Virus record (IMG/VR): IMGVR_UViG_3300007735_000457
Location: 1-20,847 of that record
Origin: a virus
DNA: 20,847 nucleotides
Direction: 5' to 3' (one strand)
Part shown: piece after piece, positions 7,826-15,938 of the stretch
Layout: each line of letters starts with the position of its first letter
Numbering within the stretch: the first letter of the stretch is position 1
Translations under genes and position numbers: made by a program
Notes under the pieces: generated by a model
What the model saw: the letters and a program-made list of their open reading frames with translations, nothing else
Databases searched by the model: none
Told to the model about the DNA's origin: nothing

Positions 7826-8256
7826 AAACTGTTACTACTGAAAATCAGCGATATTTGGGGGAATGGCTGGTTCGGATACTTAACTTTCCCCTACCTGAAA
7901 CCACCCAATGTATTGGGCAGTTAAAAGACGGCAATTTGGTAGCGGTGGCAGGATATACCAACTTTATGCCAAAGGCTTGTGAAATACATATTGGTAGTGT
8001 TGGTGAGCATTGGGCTAGTAAAGATTTTATATGGGCGGTATTTGATTACCCCTTTAATAAACTTGGAGTTAGCGTTATACTAGGGCAAATTTGTGCTGAT
8101 AACACAGATGCCCTAAAGTTAAACCGACATTTGGGCTTTAAGGTTGTAGCTGAAATACCTGATGCCCACATGAGTGGTGATTTGGTGATTATGGCTATGA
8201 GAAAAGAGGAGTGTCGGTTTCTTAACATCCGATGCTCTTTAAACAAGGGAGAATAG
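7822..8256 (+). CDS. GNAT-like acetyltransferase-fold protein
   Basis: 144 residues from a GTG at 7822 that overlaps the nozzle stop (GTGA). An in-frame ATG at 7780 would bury 46 bases in the nozzle gene and has no better ribosome site. The GNAT pattern is visible: a beta strand with NLVAVAGYTNF, CEIHIGSV, a central segment where an acetyl-CoA loop is expected, and the C-terminal ICADNTDALKLNRHLGFKVV, matching the conserved Asn...(L)N...LGF end of the family. The substrate is unknown. Such genes occur in many phages between the nozzle and the ejection-protein genes; host protein modification or a structural role are both possible. Confidence 0.65.
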   Translation: MKTVTTENQRYLGEWLVRILNFPLPETTQCIGQLKDGNLVAVAGYTNFMPKACEIHIGSVGEHWASKDFIWAVFDYPFNKLGVSVILGQICADNTDALKLNRHLGFKVVAEIPDAHMSGDLVIMAMRKEECRFLNIRCSLNKGE

Positions 8257-8257
8257 T

Positions 8258-9316
8258 ATGGGTGGTGGTGGATTTTTAGGATTAGGGCCTGCCCCAAGTG
8301 CACCTGCCGCACCTGATTACAGGGCTGCTGCACAAGAAACTGCGGCTGGTAATTTAGAAGCCGCTAGACAAGCAACTGCGGCTAACCGAGTCAATCAAGT
8401 TACGCCTTATGGCAATCTTAGCTACGCTATTACTGGTGCTGACCCTTATGGCAATCCTACTTGGACTGCTACGCAAACCTTAAGCCCCGCCCAACAACAA
8501 CTTTTAGATTATCAAAACCAAACAAGTCTTGGATTAGGCAAACTTGCTGGTCAAGGACTAGGCTATGTTGAGAATATGCTCAACACCCCGTTTGATACAA
8601 GCAAATTGCCATCGACAGGGTTTAACCCTAGTCAGACCTACCAAGAAGCCTATATGCAACGGCTTGCCCCCCAATTACAAATGGGGCGTGAGCAATTAGC
8701 ACAAGACTTAGCAAACAAAGGCATCGATATTGGCTCTAAGGCGTATGAAAACGCTATGCGTATACAAGCCCAAAGAGAAAATGACCTATTGTTAGGTGCT
8801 ACAACTCAAGGTTTTGGCGTTGGTCAACAAGCCCGTCAGACTGCTTTGCAAGAGCAAGCCTACCTCAGAAACGAGCCATTAAACACTTTATCTGCGGTTC
8901 GTACAGGGGCACAAGTGCAAGGCCCACAATTTGTTAATTCTGCCCAACAAGCAACGACTGCTGGCCCTGATATATTGGGTGCTGCACAGATGGGATACAA
9001 CGCCCAAATGGGTGACTTTAACGCTAGAAATGCCGCTCAAGCTAACCTTAATCAAGGTTTATTTAGTTTAGGTGGTGCTGCAATGATGGGATTTTCTGAT
9101 ATTAGATTAAAAGAAAACATTAAAGCAATCGGTGTAATGGATAACGGCTTAACCTTATATAGTTTTGAATACAAAGACGAAATTAAATCGCACCCATTAG
9201 CAGGTGATGGTATCCATGTTGGAGTCATGGCACAAGAAGTAGAGCAAGTATTCCCTTATGCAGTTAAAACCCTCGATGACGGCTATAAAGTCGTAGATTA
9301 CGGACTATTACCATGA
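8258..9316 (+). CDS. Virion protein with C-terminal S74 self-cleaving chaperone domain
   Basis: 352 residues. The N-terminus is Gly/Ala/Pro-rich (MGGGGFLGLGPAPSAPAAPD), the middle is helical and Gln-rich with YEN and ARN repeats, and the last about 73 residues form a peptidase S74 (intramolecular chaperone) domain: FSDIRLKENIKAIG, GLTLYSFEYK, GVMAQEVEQVFPYAV and VVDYGLL. Ser280 and Lys285 sit as in the known S74 Ser-Lys dyad, so cleavage just before Ser280 after trimerisation is expected. S74 domains usually end tailspikes or fibres; here the domain ends a protein in the ejection-protein position. GGGAGA precedes the ATG, and the stop overlaps the next start by 4 bases. Confidence 0.8.
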   Translation: MGGGGFLGLGPAPSAPAAPDYRAAAQETAAGNLEAARQATAANRVNQVTPYGNLSYAITGADPYGNPTWTATQTLSPAQQQLLDYQNQTSLGLGKLAGQGLGYVENMLNTPFDTSKLPSTGFNPSQTYQEAYMQRLAPQLQMGREQLAQDLANKGIDIGSKAYENAMRIQAQRENDLLLGATTQGFGVGQQARQTALQEQAYLRNEPLNTLSAVRTGAQVQGPQFVNSAQQATTAGPDILGAAQMGYNAQMGDFNARNAAQANLNQGLFSLGGAAMMGFSDIRLKENIKAIGVMDNGLTLYSFEYKDEIKSHPLAGDGIHVGVMAQEVEQVFPYAVKTLDDGYKVVDYGLLP

Positions 9317-9663
9317 ATATGTACAACCCATACATTCAACAAATGCCACAAACCCAAGACTTAGGTGGGTTAAGCCCGTACTATCAAAACATAGCAAATC
9401 AACAAGCTATGCAAAACGCTGCAATGCAACAGGCTCAAGGGCTAACGCAAGATGCAGGGCGTACAGTACAAGGCGGTATGAATCCGATGGCTATGGCTAT
9501 GATGCTACGCAAAAAACCAAATCAACAAGACATTAATGCTCGTGATGTGCAAATGGGCGGTATGGGAACTTATAACCCATATACCCAATACAATGTTTCT
9601 CAGCAATATGGTACAGACCCGTATTCGCAACAAAGCAGAATGTTAGCGTCACAGGAGTTTTAA
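9313..9663 (+). CDS. Gln/Met/Asn-rich low-complexity virion-region protein
   Basis: 116 residues dominated by Gln, Met, Asn, Ala and Tyr (for example MYNPYIQQMPQTQDLGGL and MNPMAMAMMLRKKPNQ), with no known fold. NPY/NPYTQY motifs recur (residues about 5, 90 and 103), giving a weak internal repeat. It begins within the preceding stop (ATGA) and ends 1 base before the next gene, so it is translated as part of the ejection-protein group. Low complexity and position suggest a small internal virion or tail component; this is only positional inference. Confidence 0.55.
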   Translation: MNMYNPYIQQMPQTQDLGGLSPYYQNIANQQAMQNAAMQQAQGLTQDAGRTVQGGMNPMAMAMMLRKKPNQQDINARDVQMGGMGTYNPYTQYNVSQQYGTDPYSQQSRMLASQEF

Positions 9664-9664
9664 T

Positions 9665-11098
9665 ATGGCTCAACAAATGCCCATGATAAATGTAGGCGGT
9701 AACTTACCACCTGAAATCCTACAGCAACAACAAGCCTTAAACCGCCAACAGCAGATGGCTCAGTTGCTTATGCAACAGGGTCAGCAGATGCCGTCAGGTC
9801 AAATGGTTAGTGGGCGTTATGTTGCACCTAGTTTCTTTCAATACGCTGCACCTTTATTCCAAACATATCAAGCAACCAAATTGGCTGAACAAGGCGATAA
9901 AAGTGCATTAGACCTAGCTAAACAACTGCGTCAGCAATATGCCAATGAAATGGCTCAGTTTCAAGATTTATATCGTGGTAAAGAACAGACATTTGAACAA
10001 GCTGGCCCAACTCAAGGTGGTGGAAACATACCTACTCAGACCTATCGTACTGGTGCAAATCCTGAAGCTGCTTATCTGTTTGGTTCTACAGCTTACAACC
10101 CTGTATTACAACAAGTTTCTGCTAAGAAAATGTTGGAAGGGCCAAAATACAAAGAGGTAACTCAATATAATCAACAAACAGGCAATACTGAAATTTATCG
10201 GTATGACGAGAATTCTCAAAATCCAAGAGAAACGATGCAATTTATTGGTATTAGTAAGCCTGCTATTAGTCCTGAAGCACAAATTCGTTTTGGCGATGAA
10301 AATATTAATATTCCCGCTCAATTTAGAGGTGGTGCTACAACACAAGGTCAACCTACAAGTGCCTATGGTGCAAATGTTCAGTTTACCCCTAACCAAGTTG
10401 TAGGTGCACCTCAAGGTCAACCATCAGGTCAACCTCAAGTAACACCTACTGTTGTTCCTACTGTTGCTTCTACAAAAGAATATGACCCATTTAAAGCACC
10501 GCCTGTACCAGCAGGTTTAAGTGGCAAACAAGCTAGAGAATGGCAAGCAGACCAAGCAAAACCCTTAACTGGTGATGATGCTAAACAAGTTACTGGTGCA
10601 ATTAACTATCAAAAATCATTAGTTGATGTACAAAACCTTTTTGATAAATACAAAGGTGCTGATTTATTAAAACCAAATGTTAGGGCAGAAATTCAAAGTG
10701 CTGTAGAAAATGCCCGTTTACAAGGTAAAGAAGCAAATCGTTTAGGTGCTTTAACTGGCCCTGATTACGGAATTTTAGAAAAAATTATTGCTGACCCAAC
10801 CGCTTTTGATGCGTTCTTAAAAGATAGAACTACTATTAACAAGTTGTATAACAATCAACGATTGTTTACTGGGGAAATCATTAAAACAAATTATCGTGCT
10901 GCCCAAAAAGCTGTGCCTGAGAATTTGCGTGAATATGTTGATATAAAACCTATGGAATTAACTACTAGCAAACCAAAAGAGGGAAATGCTGATATACAGT
11001 CGCAATTAAGGTCAAAAGGAATACCTTACCAGCCTAAATTGTATGAATACAGGGTAAACCCTGATGGTAGCGTTGATAGGAAAAGAAAAATTCTATGA
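9665..11098 (+). CDS. Probable internal virion / ejection protein, Gln-rich
   Basis: 477 residues. The first 50 are very Gln-rich (LQQQQALNRQQQMAQLLMQQ), a helical segment follows (KLAEQGDKSALDLAKQLRQQ), then a Thr/Gly/Pro/Gln-rich linker (about 215-275), and a helical C-terminal half (about 300-420) with LLKPNVRAEIQSAVENARLQ and LTGPDYGILEKIIADPTAFD. AGGAG sits 8 bases before the ATG. It overlaps the next gene by 4 bases. Long helical proteins between nozzle and tail fibre genes in podoviruses are normally carried inside the capsid and ejected with the DNA. No lytic transglycosylase motif is present. Confidence 0.6.
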   Translation: MAQQMPMINVGGNLPPEILQQQQALNRQQQMAQLLMQQGQQMPSGQMVSGRYVAPSFFQYAAPLFQTYQATKLAEQGDKSALDLAKQLRQQYANEMAQFQDLYRGKEQTFEQAGPTQGGGNIPTQTYRTGANPEAAYLFGSTAYNPVLQQVSAKKMLEGPKYKEVTQYNQQTGNTEIYRYDENSQNPRETMQFIGISKPAISPEAQIRFGDENINIPAQFRGGATTQGQPTSAYGANVQFTPNQVVGAPQGQPSGQPQVTPTVVPTVASTKEYDPFKAPPVPAGLSGKQAREWQADQAKPLTGDDAKQVTGAINYQKSLVDVQNLFDKYKGADLLKPNVRAEIQSAVENARLQGKEANRLGALTGPDYGILEKIIADPTAFDAFLKDRTTINKLYNNQRLFTGEIIKTNYRAAQKAVPENLREYVDIKPMELTTSKPKEGNADIQSQLRSKGIPYQPKLYEYRVNPDGSVDRKRKIL

Positions 11099-12747
11099 GC
11101 GATTGGGAAAGAATATCCTCGCCACAAAGTTCGGCAAAGTCTGAGCCTGTTTCTGATAATTGGGAGCGTGTTCAAGCTAATGCACCATCAGGTGCTTATG
11201 AACGCTTTTTAGATAGCCTACGCAACCTCCAAACAGGTGGTCGTAGTGGCGTTGTTGGCCCTGCATTAGTAGGCGGTACAGGCGAATTAATTAAAGGTGC
11301 TGGTGCTTTAACGCAAATGGCGTTTCCTGACGCTGGTACACGCATGGTTGAGGTTGGTGAAGCAATGACTGAGGGTGCTAAAAGTGTAGCCCCAGTATCC
11401 GCTACAGCAGGGCAAATTGGCTCTTATTTAATACCATTTGGTGCTGCTCAAAAAGCCACAACTGCTATTGCTAATATTCCGCAAGTTGCTAGACAAATAG
11501 GTCAATTACCAAGTTTTGCTAGGGCTGTAGGACAACAAGCGACTATTGGTGGAACTTTAGGTTATGGGTTAACTCCTGACCAACAGAATCGTGAACAAGC
11601 CGCCACATTTGGTACTTTAACTGGTGCAGCTACCCCATTTGTTGAAAAAGCGGTTCGTGGTACTGTTAACTTATTGCGTGGCACACCCCCATCACAGGGC
11701 ACAATGCAAGCCGCTAAAGAGGCCCAAGAAGCAGGTTATGTAATACCCCCTACCCAAGTTAAACCATCGTTGTTAAATCGTTTAATTGAAGGCTCGGCTG
11801 GTAAGATTTCTACAGCACAAAACGCTAGTTTTAGAAACCAACAAGTAACTAATCAGTTAGCCGCAAAGTCTTTAGGATTGCCTGAAGATGTTGTTATTAC
11901 CCCCGAAGTCTTAACTAATTTAAGAACTACAGCAGGAAAAGCATACGAAAATCTAGGTGCTACTGGAACTATTAAGACTAGCCCTAAATTTAATCAGGCT
12001 TTAGACGATATTAAAGTTTACAAAGATGCAAAATTAGCCGAAGCTCAATTTCCTACTGGCAAAATCAATCCTATTATTGAAACCATTGATTCGTTACGCT
12101 CACCCAGTTTTGATGTAAGTTCTGCGGTTTCCAAGATTAATGTATTGCGTAATGACGCAGATATAGCTTATAGAGCAGGCGACAAAGCATTAGGTAAAGC
12201 TAATAAAGAAGCAAGCCAAGTATTAGAAGATACTATTCAAAACTACCTTGCTAACACCAAACAAACTGATTTGTTGCAAAAATTTAAAGATGCTCGCCAA
12301 TTAATAGCTAAGACTTATTCTGTAGAAAACGCATTAAATCAAACTACAGGTTCTATTGATGCTAAAAAATTAGCTGCTCAATTAGCTAAAGGCAAGCCAT
12401 TGTCAGGCGAATTAAAACAATCTGCTCAATTTGCTCAAGCCTTTCCAACAGCCGCCCAAACAACTGAAAGAATGGGTAGCATACCCCAAACAAGTCCATT
12501 AGATTTGTATGCAAGTTTAGGTCTTGGTACGGCTGGATTGTATGGCGGTGATGCTCAAACAGGTGCTTTAGGTTTTGCAACTGGAGCTATTCGACCAGCT
12601 TTGCGAGCTACTGCATTATCAAAACCTGTACAAAGCAGATTAACTAATCAACAAATGCAACAACTGTCACCCGATGTCCGTAATTTAGCTAAAATGTTAA
12701 TGCTACAAGGGGCAACAAAAGCAGGTGCAAACGAGGAGCAAAAATGA
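11095..12747 (+). CDS. Probable ejection (pore/internal virion) protein
   Basis: 550 residues. It opens with a duplicated short motif (SDWERISS and SDNWERVQA) common at the start of phage ejection proteins. It contains Gly/Ala-rich hydrophobic stretches that could enter a membrane: about 50-76 (GRSGVVGPALVGGTGELIKG), 100-120, 145-160 and 465-493 (LGLGTAGLYGGDAQTG). The middle is helical and Lys-rich (residues about 270-440). Amphipathic glycine-rich segments plus helices fit proteins that form a channel across the host envelope during DNA delivery; the role is inferred. It overlaps both neighbours by 4 bases (ATGA). Confidence 0.6.
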   Translation: MSDWERISSPQSSAKSEPVSDNWERVQANAPSGAYERFLDSLRNLQTGGRSGVVGPALVGGTGELIKGAGALTQMAFPDAGTRMVEVGEAMTEGAKSVAPVSATAGQIGSYLIPFGAAQKATTAIANIPQVARQIGQLPSFARAVGQQATIGGTLGYGLTPDQQNREQAATFGTLTGAATPFVEKAVRGTVNLLRGTPPSQGTMQAAKEAQEAGYVIPPTQVKPSLLNRLIEGSAGKISTAQNASFRNQQVTNQLAAKSLGLPEDVVITPEVLTNLRTTAGKAYENLGATGTIKTSPKFNQALDDIKVYKDAKLAEAQFPTGKINPIIETIDSLRSPSFDVSSAVSKINVLRNDADIAYRAGDKALGKANKEASQVLEDTIQNYLANTKQTDLLQKFKDARQLIAKTYSVENALNQTTGSIDAKKLAAQLAKGKPLSGELKQSAQFAQAFPTAAQTTERMGSIPQTSPLDLYASLGLGTAGLYGGDAQTGALGFATGAIRPALRATALSKPVQSRLTNQQMQQLSPDVRNLAKMLMLQGATKAGANEEQK

Positions 12748-13325
12748 GTAGAAACGGGTCAGGCACATATACACTACCTGCGGGTAATCCCGTAGTAACA
12801 GGCACAACCATATCAAGTTCATGGGCTAATAACACCATGAATGACTTGGCTGCCGCTTTAACTGATTCGGTTGCCGCAGATGGTCAAACCCCAATGACGG
12901 GTAACTTAGACCTAAACACTAACAAAATTGTTAACTTAGTAGCTGGTACTGTTGCAGGTGATGCAATAGAGTTTGCACAATTTAAGACACCTACCTTTAC
13001 TGGTAATGTGACAATGACTTCTACAGGGTTTGCATTAATTCCCGCAGGAACTACCGCAGAACGCCCCGTAAGCCCCGCAAATGGTCAGATTCGTTATAAC
13101 ACCACGACTTCTCAGTTTGAAGGCTATCAAGGCGGTGCATGGGGTCAATTAGGCGGTGGTGCAACAGGCGGTGGTGGCGATGAGGTATTTGTAGAAAACA
13201 GCACGACTGTCACGACTTCTTACACGCTGACTACTGGCAAAAATGCCATGTCAACAGGGCCTATCACTATCAATGCGGGTGCTGTAGTTACCGTGCCAAG
13301 CGGTCAGAGATGGGTGGTATTGTAA
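12744..13325 (+). CDS. Tail fibre base / virion-attachment protein
   Basis: 193 residues. MSRNGSGTYTLPAGNPVVTG and SSSWANNTMNDLAAALTDSV are the characteristic opening of podovirus tail fibres, the part that binds the tail. MTGNLDLNTNKIVNLVAG and the TFTGNVTMTS repeats are typical of fibre shafts, followed by RPVSPANGQIRYNTTTSQFE (a trimer-cap segment) and a Gly-rich hinge. The protein ends after about 50 further residues (VPSGQRWVVL) without a receptor-binding head, so the tip is probably supplied by the separate genes downstream. AGGAG at 12734-12738 precedes the ATG, which overlaps the previous stop. Confidence 0.8.
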   Translation: MSRNGSGTYTLPAGNPVVTGTTISSSWANNTMNDLAAALTDSVAADGQTPMTGNLDLNTNKIVNLVAGTVAGDAIEFAQFKTPTFTGNVTMTSTGFALIPAGTTAERPVSPANGQIRYNTTTSQFEGYQGGAWGQLGGGATGGGGDEVFVENSTTVTTSYTLTTGKNAMSTGPITINAGAVVTVPSGQRWVVL

Positions 13326-13367
13326 GATGAAAACCACTAAAATAAACAAACATTTAGGAGTAAAACA

Positions 13368-13940
13368 ATGAGTATTGTACTTGTCGGTTCAACGAGTGGT
13401 AGCTGTACGCTTCAAGAGCAAGCGGTGGCTGGCAATACCACTTTGACCTTGCCTACCGTATCAGGAACTATTCTAACGACTGGCTCAAGCGGTCAGTCTA
13501 TTCCTAAAGCCGCATTACCAACTGGTTCTGTTTTGCAAGTGGTTCAAGCTACTTACTCAACTTCTACAAGCACAACTTCAGGAAGTTTTGTGGATTTAGG
13601 ATTGTCAGCTTCTATTACTCCTACAAGTTCTTCTAGCAAAATATTAGCAATAGCGTGTTTAAGTGCTGTTTATAAGAATGGTGCAAATTCTTCTGTTGGA
13701 GTCAATATTGTTAGAGGTTCTACAGAAATTGTAAAGTTTTCTGAAAATACTCTTTCTTACACAAATACAACAGGAGCAAGTGGAGTTTCTGCAACAATGA
13801 ATTATTTAGATAGCCCAGCGACAACTTCTTCAACTACTTATAAAATTCAATTTAAAAATGGTTCAGGAACAGGAACAAATGTAACTATAAATGATAGCAA
13901 TGTTACATCTACTTTAACACTTATGGAGATTGCGGCATGA
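13368..13940 (+). CDS. Fibre module: beta-rich adhesin-like protein 1
   Basis: 190 residues, Ser/Thr/Gly-rich beta-strand pattern. The N-terminus (MSIVLVGSTSGSCTLQEQAV, then TLTLPTVSGTILTTGS) is a short leader widely seen in phage fibre proteins. The C-terminal two thirds run from about residue 60 to TSTLTLMEIAA and form the probable receptor-binding domain. GC is near 50% over 13381-13500 but near 30-35% over 13621-13860, so the distal part looks acquired separately. TTAGGAG precedes the ATG. It overlaps the small chaperone-type gene by 4 bases. Confidence 0.65.
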   Translation: MSIVLVGSTSGSCTLQEQAVAGNTTLTLPTVSGTILTTGSSGQSIPKAALPTGSVLQVVQATYSTSTSTTSGSFVDLGLSASITPTSSSSKILAIACLSAVYKNGANSSVGVNIVRGSTEIVKFSENTLSYTNTTGASGVSATMNYLDSPATTSSTTYKIQFKNGSGTGTNVTINDSNVTSTLTLMEIAA

Positions 13941-14209
13941 GAACTACAGACGCCATCTATAAACTAAACCCATCCGTAGTAACCATTCGTGGCGATGTAG
14001 CCTACGATGCCGATGGTAACGAAGTCGCATACGATAAAGATGCAGTTCAGGCTTATGTTGATGCTCATGCTTATATTGCTAAACGAGCCGCAGAATACCC
14101 ACCCATCGGTGACCAATTAGATGCGTTATGGAAGGGCGGTGCAGAAGCCGAAGCAATGCTCGCTAAAGTCCAAGCGGTTAAGGCTCGTTTTCCAAAAGGA
14201 GTTAAATAA
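13937..14209 (+). CDS. Small fibre-associated protein, tail chaperone type
   Basis: 90 residues: MRTTDAIYKLNPSVVTIRGD, then YDADGNEVAYDKDAVQAYVD and a C-terminal KRAAEYPPIGDQLDALWKGG. The YPPIGDQLDALWK motif is shared by small phage proteins encoded next to fibre genes and often called tail fibre assembly or chaperone proteins. It is acidic to neutral, helical at the end, with no signal or TM segment. It starts in the stop of the fibre module (ATGA) and its own stop overlaps the next start (TAATG), so it is made in step with them. The chaperone role is inferred. Confidence 0.65.
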   Translation: MRTTDAIYKLNPSVVTIRGDVAYDADGNEVAYDKDAVQAYVDAHAYIAKRAAEYPPIGDQLDALWKGGAEAEAMLAKVQAVKARFPKGVK

Positions 14210-14763
14210 TGGCTAGTGTTATAACGGCAACAACCACCTCAGGGCTAACCCAGCAAGCCGACAACTCTGGTGTATTACAGTTAGCATCGGGAACTGGTAA
14301 CTTAGTTACGATTCCATCCGTTACAGGAACAGCGATGGTTAGCGGTAATATGCCAGCGTTTAGTGCTTTTAAAACAACTACAAATCAAACATATACTCAA
14401 AATACAAATACTAAAGTTGTTTTTGATGCAGAAGAATTTGATACTGCCAATTGTTTTGATAGCACTACAAATTATCGTTTTACCCCAAATGTGGCTGGAT
14501 ATTACCAATTAACTTGTGGTGTAGGTCAAAATAATGGAACTTCATATTGGGAACTTAAATTATATAAAAATGGTTCATATTATCGACAATTTGTTACATC
14601 CCAAACAAGCACATTTTATTCTTTAAACGGAACTACATTAGTTTACGCAAACGGAACAACAGATTATTTTGAAATTTATGTTTATGCAACAGGAACATCG
14701 CCAACTCTTGCTTATACAAACGCATATACATTCTTTCAAGGCTCATTGGTAAGGACTGCATAA
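14209..14763 (+). CDS. Fibre module: C1q-like jelly-roll adhesin
   Basis: 184 residues. A short leader (about 1-45, with NLVTIPSVTGTAMVSG, comparable to the leader of the previous module) is followed by a C1q/TNF-like domain. The visible elements are MPAFSAFKTTTNQTYTQNT, TKVVFDAEEFDT, NCFD, YRFTPNVAGYYQLTCGV, LKLYKNGS and TDYFEIYVYA up to a terminal FFQGSLVRTA. C1q domains form trimers and are used by phages as receptor-binding tips. GC falls from about 50% in the first 60 bases to near 25-37% from 14341 on. AGGAG precedes the ATG. Confidence 0.75.
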   Translation: MASVITATTTSGLTQQADNSGVLQLASGTGNLVTIPSVTGTAMVSGNMPAFSAFKTTTNQTYTQNTNTKVVFDAEEFDTANCFDSTTNYRFTPNVAGYYQLTCGVGQNNGTSYWELKLYKNGSYYRQFVTSQTSTFYSLNGTTLVYANGTTDYFEIYVYATGTSPTLAYTNAYTFFQGSLVRTA

Positions 14764-14918
14764 TGTACGAAAAAATCATGGCTTTATATCCTAGCCTTAC
14801 AACTGAAGATTTCTTGACTGTAATCACACTTCAAAACGATTCAGACGGCAAAGGCGATTACATAGCAAAGTGGGAACATCCTACTCTACCCCGCCCAACA
14901 GATGAGGAGTTAGCATAA
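14763..14918 (+). CDS. Very small XkdW-like fibre-associated protein (51 aa)
   Basis: Fifty-one residues beginning MYEKIMALYPSLTTEDF and ending KWEHPTLPRPTDEELA. The pattern LQNDSDGKGDYIAKWEHP followed by LPRPTDEEL matches the XkdW-type family of small proteins located after fibre genes in prophages such as PBSX. It is joined to both neighbours by TAATG overlaps (14761-14765 and 14916-14920), which strongly supports it as a real gene despite its size. The role in fibre assembly is inferred from association only. Confidence 0.7.
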   Translation: MYEKIMALYPSLTTEDFLTVITLQNDSDGKGDYIAKWEHPTLPRPTDEELA

Positions 14919-15469
14919 TGCCTATTACATTAGACGGCACAAACGGAGTTACGACTAATTCGGGAACTCTTATCTCTGCTACAACCATTGGTGTTGGCGG
15001 TGCTACCCCATCTACTAGCGGTGCTGGTATTACCTTTCCAGCAACACAATCCGCATCAACCGATGCTAATACGCTAGATGATTATGAAGAAGGTACTTAC
15101 ACAGCAACTTTAATCCCACAAAATAGCGGTTCAATTACGCTTTCTGCAAACACTTTATCTTATACAAAAGTAGGTAGATTGGTAACAGTTACAGGCTATC
15201 TTTCAACTACTTCTGTATCTAGCCCAACTGGATATTTAAAACTTTCTTTGCCATTTGCTTGTGGTTCTGGTAGTTCAAAACAATCGGCTGGATTTTTTAT
15301 TGGAAATTCTCTTGCAAGTGGAAATGTTTTAAATTTTTGGACTTATATCCCTGATAGCGATACGACTGCAAATATATTTTTAGGCGGCTCAACAAGCGTA
15401 TCTACAACTTCAGCACAAACTTGGGGCGGCACTTCTGAAGCTAGAATTTGCATAACCTATTCTGTTTAA
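14918..15469 (+). CDS. Fibre module: beta-rich adhesin-like protein 2
   Basis: 183 residues. It begins MPITLDGTNGVTTNSGTL and has FPATQSASTDANTLDDYEEG, then TYTATLIPQNSGSITL and YTKVGRLVTVTGYLS, a combination very common in phage fibre or capsid-associated adhesins from aquatic viromes. The last 100 residues are beta-rich with Ser/Thr and a final TWGGTSEARICITYSV. Base composition becomes AT-rich after about 15110, as in the two preceding modules. GAGGAG at 14904-14909 provides the ribosome site and the start overlaps the previous stop. Confidence 0.65.
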   Translation: MPITLDGTNGVTTNSGTLISATTIGVGGATPSTSGAGITFPATQSASTDANTLDDYEEGTYTATLIPQNSGSITLSANTLSYTKVGRLVTVTGYLSTTSVSSPTGYLKLSLPFACGSGSSKQSAGFFIGNSLASGNVLNFWTYIPDSDTTANIFLGGSTSVSTTSAQTWGGTSEARICITYSV

Positions 15470-15478
15470 GGAATAAAA

Positions 15479-15733
15479 ATGGCACTCACAGAAAACACAA
15501 GCATTGACCAAATAGAAATAATAAGCGATTGGAATATTCAAGTTCGTCAAGCTACAGTTATTGAACGGGATGGTGAATTTGTATCAAGAACATTTCATCG
15601 TTGGGTATTAACTCCTGATATGGACATTAGCGACCAAGAACAAAAAGTAAAAGATATTGCTAATGCCGCATGGACACCTGAAGTTCGCCAAGCATACGAA
15701 ACATTTAAGGCTGAACAAAGGATGGGAATGTAA
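15479..15733 (+). CDS. Small fibre-linked protein of chaperone type (84 aa)
   Basis: 84 residues: MALTENTSIDQIEIISDWNI, QVRQATVIERDGEFVSRTFH with RWVLTPDMD, and a helical end KDIANAAWTPEVRQAYETFK. The RDGxxxSRTFHRWVLTP motif and WTPE helix recur in small proteins next to phage fibre genes. It has AAGGAA before the ATG and follows the third beta-rich module by 9 bases, so each fibre module in this region has one small partner gene after it. The biochemical role is unknown. Confidence 0.6.
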   Translation: MALTENTSIDQIEIISDWNIQVRQATVIERDGEFVSRTFHRWVLTPDMDISDQEQKVKDIANAAWTPEVRQAYETFKAEQRMGM

Positions 15734-15771
15734 TGACTGATGCTAAGACTTATGTAGAGAGCTTGCCATAA
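15733..15771 (+). other. 12-codon minicistron bridging two genes
   Basis: A reading frame of 12 codons (MTDAKTYVESLP) whose ATG overlaps the upstream stop as TAATG and whose TAA overlaps the downstream ATG in the same way. It has no recognisable domain and may serve only to keep ribosomes moving between the genes. Chance cannot be excluded in sequence of this composition. Confidence 0.3.
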
Positions 15772-15938
15772 TGTTTATCATTGACTGGGTTTTTGATAAG
15801 ATGGGCTACACCAAAAAGGTGCATTGGCTAACTTTACTCAATGATTGGCAAGGCGAAGTAAAAGCCACGCCTAAAAAGAAAGTAACACGCAAACCTGCCG
15901 TTAAGAAAACTCCTACTGTCAGGAAGAAAAATGGCTAA
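15771..15938 (+). CDS. Small Trp-containing protein with Lys-rich tail (55 aa)
   Basis: 55 residues: an N-terminal half with three Trp (FIIDWVFDKMGYTKKVHWLT then LLNDWQGEV) that could form an amphipathic membrane-facing helix, and a C-terminal 25 residues rich in Lys, Pro, Thr and Val (KKKVTRKPAVKKTPTVRKKN) similar in composition to histone H1-like tails. The start overlaps the preceding minicistron stop (TAATG), and the end overlaps the next gene by 8 bases with AGGAAG as that gene's ribosome site. It lies at the start of the lysis region. Binding to nucleic acid or acidic phospholipid are both plausible; the function is unknown. Confidence 0.6.
   Translation: MFIIDWVFDKMGYTKKVHWLTLLNDWQGEVKATPKKKVTRKPAVKKTPTVRKKNG

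Noticed and set aside
12744-15469. Diversity-generating retroelement variable repeat in the fibre genes
   Set aside because: No reverse transcriptase or template repeat is present in the window, and the modules are not near-identical copies.
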